From: an uncultured bacterium
GTDB taxonomy: Bacteria; Actinomycetota; Coriobacteriia; Coriobacteriales; Coriobacteriaceae
Assembly (NCBI GenBank): GCA_905216045.1
Contig: CAJMSL010000047.1
Coordinates: forward strand, 1 to 12,055
Reading direction: 5' to 3'
Length of the DNA stretch: 12,055 nt
A model generated the notes under the pieces. That model was not told where the DNA came from. It ran no database searches and saw only the letters and a program-made list of their open reading frames with translations. Below are positions 6,104 to 12,055 of this stretch, in pieces (within the stretch, counting starts at the first letter, position 1; each line of letters begins with the position of its first letter). A program made the position numbers and the translations under genes.

Positions 6104-6415
6104 ATGGCACTCAGCGAGAAAGATGTGCGCGGCATCGCCGAGTACGCAAAGATCGCACTGACCGATGATGAGCTCACCCAGATGACGTCCTACCTGAACG
6201 ACGCCGTCCAGATGCTCGAGCCCGTCTTGCAATATGACTTGCCCGACGTGGAGCCCACGTTCCATCCTATCGGAAGCCTGTCCAACGTGATGGGCGATGA
6301 CCTGCGCGAGCCCGAGCGCGACCTGCCGCTCGACGTTGCGCTCGAAAACGCCGGCAGCGCGCGCGACCGCTACTTCCGCGTGCCGTCCATTTTGGGAGAG
6401 GGGGAGAGCGAGTAA
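6104..6415 (+). CDS. gatC: Glu-tRNA(Gln)/Asp-tRNA(Asn) amidotransferase subunit C
   Basis: GatC (103 residues) is the small subunit that wraps around and stabilises GatA in the GatCAB complex. This complex converts mischarged Glu-tRNA(Gln), and in many bacteria Asp-tRNA(Asn), to the correct amide form in the cytoplasm. The protein shows the family pattern: a first helix VRGIAEYAKIALTDDEL, then a coiled segment ending MLEPVLQYDLPDVEPTFHP, then NVMGDDLRE, an ALENAG segment and the C-terminal YFRVPSIL. The length is normal. Its TAA stop shares one base with the gatA ATG, so translation is coupled. It is first in the gatC-gatA-gatB operon. Confidence 0.95.
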   Translation: MALSEKDVRGIAEYAKIALTDDELTQMTSYLNDAVQMLEPVLQYDLPDVEPTFHPIGSLSNVMGDDLREPERDLPLDVALENAGSARDRYFRVPSILGEGESE

Positions 6416-7929
6416 TGGCGCTAAGCTTCGATTCCCTTACCGCTGCCCAGATCGCCGCGGGCGTTGCCGCTGGCGACTTTACCGCTACCGAGGTGGCCCA
6501 GGCCTCCCTTGCCGCCATCGAGGCGCGCGAGGGCGGGGGCCAGGCATTCCTGCAGGTGGCGCCCGAGCTTGCGCTCGAGGCCGCCGCGCGCGTGGATGCC
6601 GACCGTGCCGCAGGCAAGCCGCTGCCCCCGCTCGCGGGCGTGCCGCTGGCCATCAAGGACAACATGAACCTCGTAGGCACGCGCACCACCTGTGCTTCCC
6701 GCATGCTCGAGAACTACCAGAGCGTCTACACCGCCACCTGCGTCCAGCGCATGCTCGATGCCGGCTGCCTGCCCATGGGCAAGGCCAACATGGACGAGTT
6801 TGCCTTTGGCAGCTCCACCGAGAGCTCGGCGTTCCACCGCACCAACAACCCCTGGGATACCGAGCGCGTGCCCGGCGGCTCCTCGGGCGGCTCCGCTGCC
6901 GCCGTCGCCGCGGGCGAGGTCGCGCTCTCGCTGGGCTCGGACACCGGCGGCTCCATTCGCCAGCCGGCGTCGCTGTGCGGCGTGGTGGGCTTTAAGCCCA
7001 CGTATGGCGCTGTGAGCCGTTACGGCGTGGTTGCCTTTGGCTCGTCGCTCGACCAGGTGGGACCCTTTGGCCGCACGGTCGAGGATGTCGCGCTGGCCAT
7101 GAACGCGCTTACCGGTGCGGGCCACGATCCGTACGACTGCACCAGCCAGGATTGTGCCGTCGACTTTACCGAGCATCTCAACGACAGCATCGAGGGCAAG
7201 CGCGTGGGCGTCATCCCCGCGTTTATGGAGGCCGAGGGTTTGACGCCCGAGGTCAAGGCCGCTGTTCAGCGTGCCGCCCAGGAGCTGCAGAACCAGGGTG
7301 CCGAGCTGGTCGAGGTCGACCTTCCGCACCTGGACGCCGCCATCGCCGCCTACTACGTCATCGGCCCGGCCGAGGCGTTCTCCAACCTGGCCCGTTTCGA
7401 CGGCATTCGCTACGGCTACCAGGAGGAGGGCTGCGCCAACCTGTCCGACCAGAGCTCGCTTTCGCGCGCCCACGGCTTTGGCGCCGAGGCCAAGCGTCGT
7501 CAGATGCTCGGCGCCTACCTGCTGAGCTCGGGCGTGTACGACAAGTACTACTACGCTGCGCAAAAGGCCCGCACGCTCATCACGCAGGACTACGATGCCG
7601 CGTATGCCAAGGTGGACACCATCCTCATGCCCGCCTCGCCGCGCACGGCCTTTAAGTTTGGCGAGATCAGCGACCCCACGCAGATGTACCTCTCCGACCT
7701 GTACACCATCTCGCTCAACATTTGCGGCAACGGTGGTATCTCGGTACCGCTGGGCCTGGGCGAGGATACTCAGCTGCCCGTTTCTGCCCAGCTGGTGGGT
7801 CCGGCCTTTAAGGACCGTCAGCTGCTCACGTTTGCCCGCGCTCTGGAGCGCGGCTTTGCCGATGCCGCCACGGGTGCGCCCGCGCTTTCCGTCGCGCCCG
7901 ATTTTGCCGGGAAGGGAGGCGAGCTGTAA
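6415..7929 (+). CDS. gatA: Glu-tRNA(Gln)/Asp-tRNA(Asn) amidotransferase subunit A
   Basis: GatA (504 residues) is the amidase-signature subunit. It hydrolyses glutamine and supplies ammonia through a channel to GatB. The Ser-cisSer-Lys triad is visible: Lys81 in VPLAIKDN, cis-Ser156 in the Gly/Ser-rich PGGSSGGSAA, and nucleophile Ser180 in DTGGSIRQPAS. The spacing agrees with characterised GatA (79/154/178 in S. aureus numbering, from memory). The length is near the family norm of about 485. A GGGGAG ribosome site lies shortly before the ATG, inside the end of gatC. The stop overlaps the gatB start by one base. Nothing suggests decay. Confidence 0.97.
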   Translation: MALSFDSLTAAQIAAGVAAGDFTATEVAQASLAAIEAREGGGQAFLQVAPELALEAAARVDADRAAGKPLPPLAGVPLAIKDNMNLVGTRTTCASRMLENYQSVYTATCVQRMLDAGCLPMGKANMDEFAFGSSTESSAFHRTNNPWDTERVPGGSSGGSAAAVAAGEVALSLGSDTGGSIRQPASLCGVVGFKPTYGAVSRYGVVAFGSSLDQVGPFGRTVEDVALAMNALTGAGHDPYDCTSQDCAVDFTEHLNDSIEGKRVGVIPAFMEAEGLTPEVKAAVQRAAQELQNQGAELVEVDLPHLDAAIAAYYVIGPAEAFSNLARFDGIRYGYQEEGCANLSDQSSLSRAHGFGAEAKRRQMLGAYLLSSGVYDKYYYAAQKARTLITQDYDAAYAKVDTILMPASPRTAFKFGEISDPTQMYLSDLYTISLNICGNGGISVPLGLGEDTQLPVSAQLVGPAFKDRQLLTFARALERGFADAATGAPALSVAPDFAGKGGEL

Positions 7930-9605
7930 TGAAGGAGCTTTCCGAGGTCCTGCAGGATTGGGAGGCCGTGATCGGCCTGGAGATCCATACCGAGCTCACC
8001 GCACTCGATACCAAGATGTTCTGCAACTGCAAGCTCAGCCACGATGACGAGCCCAACGCCAACGTGTGCCCGGTGTGCCTGGGCCTGCCCGGCGCGCTGC
8101 CGGTGCCCAACAAACGCGCCATCGAGAGCATCGTCAAGGCCGGTCTCGCCACCAACTGCGAGATCCAGCGCCACTCGATGTTCTACCGCAAGCACTACTT
8201 CTATCCCGACATGGCCAAGAACTTCCAGACCACGCAGGGTCCGGTCGCCTTTGCCATGTACGGTCACCTGGATCTTGACGTGACCGGTCGCGGCGCCGCC
8301 GAGCGCCCCGACTGCGCATTTGGCGAGGCCGAGGCCCAGAGTCTGGCGAGCGCCTCGGCCAACGCTGAGGGCCTGTCCACGTCCATGACGTCGACCATGC
8401 GTGAGGGCAACCAGCGCGCCGGTCATCTGGCCAGCTACGACGCGTCCAACCTGCAGATGCCCGAGCGTCGCGAGGACGGTTCCTACACGGTACCTATTCG
8501 CATCCTGCGCATTCACATGGAGGAGGACGCCGCCAAGATGGTGCACGTGGGTGGCGCCGAGGGTCGCATTACCGCCGCGGCCGAGTCGCTCGTCGACTAC
8601 AACCGCTGTGGCACGCCGCTGATTGAGCTCGTCACCGAGCCCGATCTGCGCACGCCCGAGGAGGCTCGCCTGTTTATGGAAAAGCTCCGTCGCATCTTTG
8701 TGACGCTGGGCATTTCGGACTGTTCCATGGAGAAGGGCTCCATGCGCTGCGACGGCAATGTGTCGCTGCGCCGCCGCGGCGAGACCAAGCTGGGCACCAA
8801 GACCGAGCTTAAGAACCTCAACTCGTTTAAGAGCCTGCATGATGGCCTTGCCTACGAGATTTGCCGCCAGGCCGAGGTGCTCGAGGAGGGCGGCATCATC
8901 TATCAGGAGACCCGCCACTGGGAGCCCAGCCGCAAGCGCACCGTGGTCATGCGTGTGAAGGAGACGGCCGACGACTACCGTCTGTTCCCCGACCCCGATC
9001 TGGCGCCGTTTGATCTGGATGACGAGTTCATTGACCGCTGCCGTGGCGAGATTCCCGAGCTGCCCGATGCCAAGCGCGCCCGTTTTGAGGCCGACTTTGG
9101 CATTAAGGCGGCCGATGCCGAGCAGATCGCCGGCGACCCCGAGTTTGCCGAGTTCTTTGAGGCGGCCGCTGCCGGTATGGATGGCAAGGAGGCACAGACG
9201 GTCGCAAACTTGCTGGTGAACGAGATGATCGCCTACCTTAAGGGCGCGGGCGTCTCGCTGGCCGAGTCCGGTATCGCGCCGGCTCAGGTGGCAGCCCTTG
9301 CCAAGCTGCTGGCGACTGATGCCATCAGCTCCAACCAGGCTCATGAGGTCTTTGAGGCCATGGCCCAGACCGGCGATGACCCCAACAAGATCGTCGACGA
9401 GCGCGGTATGCGTCAGGTGAGCGATGCCGGCGCGCTGCAGCCGATTGTGGACGAGGTGCTGGCTAACTGTGCCGATCAGGCGCAGCAGTATCGTGACGGC
9501 AACCAGAAGGTCATCGGCTTTTTGGTGGGCCAGTGCATGAAGGCAAGCCGCGGCAAGGGCAACCCGAAGCTCTTCAACGAGTTGCTGAGAACGTCGCTCT
9601 CGTAA
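7929..9605 (+). CDS. gatB: Glu-tRNA(Gln)/Asp-tRNA(Asn) amidotransferase subunit B, with insertion
   Basis: GatB (558 residues) binds the mischarged tRNA, activates its Glu or Asp with ATP, and amidates it with ammonia from GatA. Landmarks are VIGLEIHTEL, a four-Cys zinc-type site (Cys32, Cys34, Cys47, Cys50 in FCNC...VCPVCLG), HYFYPDMAKNFQ, RIHMEEDAAK, GTPLIELVTEP, MRCDGNVSLR, TELKNLNSF and YRLFPDPDL. The C-terminal GatB/YqeY tail domain ends LVGQCMKASRGKGNP. The protein is longer than the usual 475-500 residues because about 65 residues (roughly 119-187) lie between the YGHLDLDV strand and VPIRILRIHMEEDAAK. Other GatB proteins have a short turn there. AAGGGAGG (7912-7919) lies 9 nt before the ATG. 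It is the last gene of the operon; a terminator follows at 9793. Confidence 0.97.
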   Translation: MKELSEVLQDWEAVIGLEIHTELTALDTKMFCNCKLSHDDEPNANVCPVCLGLPGALPVPNKRAIESIVKAGLATNCEIQRHSMFYRKHYFYPDMAKNFQTTQGPVAFAMYGHLDLDVTGRGAAERPDCAFGEAEAQSLASASANAEGLSTSMTSTMREGNQRAGHLASYDASNLQMPERREDGSYTVPIRILRIHMEEDAAKMVHVGGAEGRITAAAESLVDYNRCGTPLIELVTEPDLRTPEEARLFMEKLRRIFVTLGISDCSMEKGSMRCDGNVSLRRRGETKLGTKTELKNLNSFKSLHDGLAYEICRQAEVLEEGGIIYQETRHWEPSRKRTVVMRVKETADDYRLFPDPDLAPFDLDDEFIDRCRGEIPELPDAKRARFEADFGIKAADAEQIAGDPEFAEFFEAAAAGMDGKEAQTVANLLVNEMIAYLKGAGVSLAESGIAPAQVAALAKLLATDAISSNQAHEVFEAMAQTGDDPNKIVDERGMRQVSDAGALQPIVDEVLANCADQAQQYRDGNQKVIGFLVGQCMKASRGKGNPKLFNELLRTSLS

Positions 9606-9608
9606 GCG

Positions 9609-9744
9609 GGAACCGAGGGGCCGGGCACAGGGCCTTGCCTCTCAATTTCGGACAGTCCTGACTCACGACGGAGGCGCCACTGGCGCCTCCTGTTCGTGCG
9701 GAACTCATTGAGAGGCAAGGCCCTGCGCCCGGTCCCTCGGTTCC
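9609..9744. repeat. 136-bp element with 38-bp near-perfect terminal inverted repeats
   Basis: The left arm 9609-9646 and right arm 9707-9744 are complementary at 36 of 38 positions, starting GGAACCGAGG and ending CCTCGGTTCC. Of the two mismatches, one is a G-U pair on the + strand RNA and the other a G-U pair on the - strand RNA. The 60-nt centre contains a second hairpin, GGAGGCGCCA (9670-9679) with TGGCGCCTCC (9681-9690), and the palindrome GGACAGTCC (9650-9658). It begins only 3 bp after the gatB stop. I see no target-site duplication and no T-run. It may be a MITE-like insertion, a REP/BIME-type element, or a structured 3' end of the gat transcript. Confidence 0.8.
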
Positions 9745-9792
9745 GTGACGACTCGGCCGTTCGGGTCAGGCGGGGCTGAATGGAATAGAGTG

Positions 9793-9823
9793 AATGGGCG
9801 CGCCGTTGGCGTGCCCATTTTTG
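9793..9823 (+). terminator. Rho-independent terminator, probably of gatCAB
   Basis: AATGGGCGCGCC (9793-9804) pairs with GGCGTGCCCATT (9808-9819) over 12 bp, with one G-U pair and a 3-nt loop. A run of five T follows (9818-9822). It lies 188 bp after the gatB stop, beyond the palindromic element. Confidence 0.85.
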
Positions 9824-9831
9824 TGCGGGTA

Positions 9832-9852
9832 ACAAAGAGACTGTCCCTTTGT
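9832..9852. repeat. REP-like 21-bp imperfect palindrome
   Basis: ACAAAG (9832-9837) and CTTTGT (9847-9852) flank GAGACTGTCCC-type sequence; the 21 bp is palindromic except for one mismatched pair and the centre base. On the reverse strand it contains GGGACAGTC, close to the GGGGACAGG core at 5783-5791. T6 follows at 9857-9862, so it might also terminate transcription. Confidence 0.55.
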
Positions 9853-9889
9853 CACATTTTTTCGGAGCTGTGGAAATCGAAGGTTAATA

Positions 9890-10049
9890 CTTTTCCCGAG
9901 AAGTGAACGACCTTATTTGGACCCCTGTAGCATCGACACTTTTTGGACGCTGTTTCCTGCGGTTTTGTCAATTTTTTCCTGCGGTTTTGTTGCTGAAAAG
10001 TGCGGATGCTTCGTGGGTCCGATTTCGCTCGTTCACTTCTCGGGAAAAG
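9890..10049. repeat. 160-bp inverted-repeat element with internal direct repeats
   Basis: The outer arms are perfect over 21 bp (9890-9910 with 10029-10049), beginning CTTTTCCCGAGAAGTG. The match continues without gaps to 54 nt per arm (9890-9943 against 9996-10049). Further paired blocks are GGACCC/GGGTCC, GCATC/GATGC and ACTTTT/AAAAGT, separated by unpaired blocks of 8, 5 and 3 nt; I count 44 of 54 paired. The centre carries two identical 16-bp direct repeats TTTCCTGCGGTTTTGT (9953-9968 and 9975-9990). No target-site duplication is clear. Candidates are a miniature transposable element or a structured RNA. Confidence 0.8.
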
Positions 10050-10175
10050 AATTAGACCTCGATTTGTTGGGTCAGGGAAGAGCCTTTCTTGGATGCCGGA
10101 GATGTACGTCGCGGCGGGCGGATTGTCGGAAGCCGGCTGGTCCGCGCCCTAAGATTTCCAAAAAGTTAACCTTTG

Positions 10176-10207
10176 TTGAACTTAATAGTTAGATAAACTA
10201 AACTATT
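10176..10207 (+). promoter_or_regulatory. Promoter with overlapping operator-like inverted repeat
   Basis: TTGAAC (10176-10181) and TAAACT (10199-10204) are separated by 17 bp, a good sigma-70-type pair, giving a start near 10211. AATAGTT (10184-10190) and AACTATT (10201-10207) form an inverted repeat over the spacer and -10, where a repressor would bind. The inner TTAG/CTAA is loosely reminiscent of DtxR-family metalloregulator sites. It should drive the small membrane protein and metal ATPase genes; the regulator is unknown. Confidence 0.6.
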
Positions 10208-10222
10208 TTCCAAAAGTGTGCT

Positions 10223-10274
10223 CGAGCAAACTTGTTTACTCGGGTGCTAAGGCACCGTGCCGCAGTTGTTGCGG
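10223..10274 (+). promoter_or_regulatory. Structured mRNA leader with three small hairpins
   Basis: From the predicted start, the leader can form three hairpins in a row. They are CGAGCAAAC/GTTTACTCG with one mismatch (10223-10241), GGTGC/GCACC with a TAAG loop (10243-10256), and CCGCA/TGCGG with a GTTGT loop (10260-10274). The last ends 4 nt before GGGAGAG. I recognise no known riboswitch class. Confidence 0.4.
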
Positions 10275-10278
10275 AAAA

Positions 10279-10285
10279 GGGAGAG
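10279..10285 (+). promoter_or_regulatory. Ribosome-binding site that sets the small-protein start
   Basis: GGGAGAG lies 5 nt before the ATG at 10291. The frame is also open from an ATG at 10216, but that start would place this site and the leader hairpins inside the coding region. Confidence 0.7.
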
Positions 10286-10290
10286 ACATC

Positions 10291-10536
10291 ATGAAGAAGT
10301 CCACGTTCAACACCCTGCTTGTTGGTGGCGGTTTTCTGCTCGGCACGGCCGGCATCAAGCTGCTCACCAGCGCTCCGGTAAAGAATGCCTGCGTGCAGGG
10401 CATCGCGTGCGGTATGCGCATCAAGAACTGCTACCAGGACATGGTCGAGCAGGCCAAGGCTAATGTCGACGACATGGTTGCCGAGGCGGCCTACATCACC
10501 CAGAGCGAGGCCGCTGCTGACGAGGCAGCCGAGTAA
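10291..10536 (+). CDS. Small membrane protein next to a metal ATPase, PacL/DUF1490-like or DUF6110-like
   Basis: The protein has 81 residues. The N-terminus is MKKSTFN followed by a Gly-rich membrane segment (LLVGGGFLLGTAGIKLL, about 9-25). An APVKNACVQGIACGMRIKN segment comes next, then an amphipathic helix QDMVEQAKANVDDMVAEA and the acidic tail EAAADEAAE. The layout (one membrane helix, a PVKxA segment, a charged helix, an upstream position beside a P1B ATPase) matches what I recall of DUF6110 in gut bacteria. It also matches the mycobacterial PacL proteins (DUF1490), which scaffold the zinc pumps CtpC/CtpG. PacL1 has a His/Asp-rich metal-binding tail; this tail is acidic without His. Cys residues in NACVQGIACGM and KNCYQ might contact metal. 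A role as ATPase partner is inferred. The ATPase gene starts 18 bp downstream, so they share one transcript. Confidence 0.75.
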   Translation: MKKSTFNTLLVGGGFLLGTAGIKLLTSAPVKNACVQGIACGMRIKNCYQDMVEQAKANVDDMVAEAAYITQSEAAADEAAE

Positions 10537-10554
10537 CGCTCCCAGGCACAAACT

Positions 10555-12055
10555 ATGAGATTCTCGATTATTAGCGAGATCCCCGGCAGGACCCGTCTTC
10601 AATTGGCGGGTCCTGTGCCAGAGAGCGATCTCGACGCACTTCTTAAGCTTGGCGGCGATATCGACGGCGTGCACAAGGTGCGCGTGTATGGCCGTATTGG
10701 CCAGATGGCGCTGGAGTACGACGAGCCGCGCCGCGCGAGCGTGCTCGACGCCCTGGGCGCACTCGATGCTCAAGCTATCGCCGATGCCAAGTCGGGCTAC
10801 GTGATGCAACTAGAGCCGCGCAAGCACAAACTCGTTATGGACCTGGCGACACTCGTCGGTGCCCATTACGCGCGCCGCTGGTTCCTGCCTACGCCGCTGC
10901 GCGCCATCTTTGTCGTGGCCGGTTACATGATCTTTTTGCGTGCCGCCCTCCACGAGCTCGCGCAACCGCGCCTGACCGTTCCTGTGCTTGACGCTTCGGC
11001 CATCGGCATATCGTTCGTCAAGCGTGATGTCGACACCGCGGGCCAGACAATGTTCCTGCTCAACGTGGGCGAGCTGCTCGAGGACTACACCCGCGCCATG
11101 AGCGAAAACGAGCTCATCAACTCGCTGCTCGACGTGCCCGATAAGGCACAAAAAGTGGTCGGCGACACCGAGGTAAGCGTTGCCGCGACCGAGCTTGAGC
11201 CCGGTGACTTGGTGGCCGTGCGCACCGGCATGTCCATCTGCATTGACGGCGTCGTCGAGCAGGGGAGCGCCATGGTCAACCAGGCGACCCTGACCGGCGA
11301 GCCGCTTGCCGTCGAGCGCAGCGCAGGCGATGACGTGTTCGCCGGAACCGTCGTGGAAGACGGCAGCATCTTGGTGCGCGTGCGCGCCAACACGGCTCAG
11401 ACCAAGCTCCGCTCGATTGTCTCGCTCGTGCAGACGGCCGATTCACTCAAGTCCGAGGGTCAGTCGCATATGGAAGACCTCGCCAACAAGATCGTCCCGT
11501 GGAACTTCCTGCTCGCGGGCCTTGTCGCTCTCACCACGCGTAGCCTCATTAAGACCTCGGCGGCGCTGATGGTCGACTACTCGTGCGCACTCAAGCTCAC
11601 GGGCTCCGTCGCCGTTATGACCGCCATGAGCGATGCCGCCAAGATGGGCGTCATGGTCAAGGGCGCGAAGTACTTTGAGTCGTTTGCCAAGGCCGACACC
11701 ATTGTGTTCGACAAGACCGGCACCCTGACCCATGCTACCCCCACCGTGGTGGACGTTGTGCCGTTTGGCGGCCGCAATGCCGACGATGTGCTGCGCATTG
11801 CCGCCTGCCTGGAGGAGCATTATCCCCACTCGATGGCCAACGCCGTTGTGCAGGCCGCTGCCCAGAAGGGCATCAACCACGAGGAAATGCACAGCGAAGT
11901 GCAGTACGTCGTGGCCCACGGCATCGCCAGCAGCGTAGCCGGTGAGAAAGTCGTCATCGGCAGCCAGCACTTTGTATTTGAGGATGAGGGCTGCTACATC
12001 CCCACCAGCGAGAGCGACAAATTCGACGCTCTGCCGTCTGAAATTTCCCATTTGT
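10555..12055 (+). CDS. Atypical P1B-type heavy-metal-transporting ATPase (3' truncated by window)
   Basis: The frame is open for 500 codons to the window end. Residues 1 to about 70 form an HMA-like fold (start FSIISEIPGRTRLQL) without the CxxC metal site. A hydrophobic stretch RAIFVVAGYMIFLRAAL follows. The actuator domain carries the TGEP loop at 247-250 and precedes the membrane segment WNFLLAGLVALTT. Cys344 lies in DYSCALKLTG, the position of the CPC motif of ordinary P1B pumps, but without proline. The phosphorylation site DKTGTLT starts at Asp386. In the nucleotide-binding domain, the usual HP is His425-Ser (EEHYPHSMANAV). The missing part should hold GDGxND and the last membrane helices. 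It uses ATP to move a metal across the membrane; which metal is unclear. There is no strong ribosome site; translation is probably coupled to the small protein upstream. The gene closest in style is the CtpC group. Confidence 0.9.
   Translation, partial: MRFSIISEIPGRTRLQLAGPVPESDLDALLKLGGDIDGVHKVRVYGRIGQMALEYDEPRRASVLDALGALDAQAIADAKSGYVMQLEPRKHKLVMDLATLVGAHYARRWFLPTPLRAIFVVAGYMIFLRAALHELAQPRLTVPVLDASAIGISFVKRDVDTAGQTMFLLNVGELLEDYTRAMSENELINSLLDVPDKAQKVVGDTEVSVAATELEPGDLVAVRTGMSICIDGVVEQGSAMVNQATLTGEPLAVERSAGDDVFAGTVVEDGSILVRVRANTAQTKLRSIVSLVQTADSLKSEGQSHMEDLANKIVPWNFLLAGLVALTTRSLIKTSAALMVDYSCALKLTGSVAVMTAMSDAAKMGVMVKGAKYFESFAKADTIVFDKTGTLTHATPTVVDVVPFGGRNADDVLRIAACLEEHYPHSMANAVVQAAAQKGINHEEMHSEVQYVVAHGIASSVAGEKVVIGSQHFVFEDEGCYIPTSESDKFDALPSEISHL

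Larger units (their letters stand above)
9606..10290. other. 685-bp gene-free region rich in long palindromes
   Basis: No gene is supported. In order the region holds a 136-bp palindromic element (9609-9744), the gatCAB terminator (9793-9823), a REP-like palindrome (9832-9852) followed by a T-run, a 160-bp inverted-repeat element (9890-10049), about 125 bp with nothing I recognise (10050-10175), and the promoter and structured leader of the metal-transport genes (10176-10290). Confidence 0.8.

Noticed and set aside
5781..6161. Protein with heptad repeats (GFRYGRD type) over the tandem array
   Set aside because: A 21-bp period keeps several frames open on both strands; there is no ribosome site and the frame runs over the gatC promoter and start.
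6421..7563. 380-codon - strand frame opposite gatA, and a 508-codon frame opposite gatB (7818-9344)
   Set aside because: Both are antisense shadows of GC-rich genes whose + strand products carry all family motifs.
9670..9690. The GGAGGCGCCA/TGGCGCCTCC hairpin as the gatB terminator
   Set aside because: No T-run follows; the hairpin at 9793-9823 has one and is the better candidate.
9917..10192. 91-codon frame across the 160-bp inverted-repeat element
   Set aside because: It begins at TTG without a ribosome site and crosses the palindrome arms and direct repeats.
10216..10290. Longer N-terminus for the small membrane protein from ATG 10216
   Set aside because: The added residues are encoded by the leader hairpins, and GGGAGAG fits ATG 10291.
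10198..12051. Four - strand frames (10198-10809, 10810-11151, 11085-11393, 11443-12051) as separate genes
   Set aside because: The + strand is one uninterrupted frame with P-type ATPase motifs from 10555 to the window end.

Overview
The window looks like a piece of a Coriobacteriia (Actinobacteria) chromosome, most likely Collinsella or a close relative. This rests on the GC-rich housekeeping genes, the LPXTG-pilus locus, the compact gatC-gatA-gatB order and the general protein style. It is an inference, not a database match. All protein-coding genes I accept lie on the + strand.

Region 1 (1-2474) is the end of a sortase-assembled pilus operon. It holds the C-terminal part of a surface/minor pilin (3-647; Cna_B-type domain, MPSTG sorting signal) and a complete backbone-type pilin (756-2474; signal peptide, isopeptide pilin domains, LPLTG signal). 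The class C sortase that should polymerise them is at 4820-5758.

Between pilin and sortase (2475-4819) lies a lower-GC block. It contains a strong terminator, several hairpins, a promoter with GGAAT/ATTCC half-sites, and two overlapping genes: a winged-helix regulator (2985-3953) and a nucleotidyltransferase (3935-4708). Together they resemble an AbiEi/AbiEii (type IV) toxin-antitoxin or phage-defence module placed inside the pilus locus.

Region 2 (5759-6103) is a repeat-rich spacer with two long inverted repeats and a 21-bp tandem repeat. It ends in the promoter and ribosome-binding site of gatC. gatC, gatA and gatB (6104-9605) overlap end to start by 1 base and encode the three-subunit Glu-tRNA(Gln)/Asp-tRNA(Asn) amidotransferase. 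GatB carries an unusual insertion of about 65 residues.

Region 3 (9606-10290) has no gene. It holds a 136-bp near-perfect palindromic element with a nested hairpin, the probable gatCAB terminator, a REP-like 21-bp palindrome, and a second 160-bp inverted-repeat element whose arms align without gaps over 54 nt. It ends in a good promoter with an overlapping operator-like inverted repeat and a leader with three small hairpins.

Region 4 (10291-12055) is a small membrane protein (81 aa) followed 18 bp later by an atypical P1B-type metal ATPase that runs off the window. The pair resembles the mycobacterial PacL/Ctp zinc-efflux platforms. The ATPase has SCA where CPC is usual, HS at the HP locus, and an N-terminal HMA-like fold without CxxC. 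This unit and the palindromic elements upstream are the parts I consider least described.
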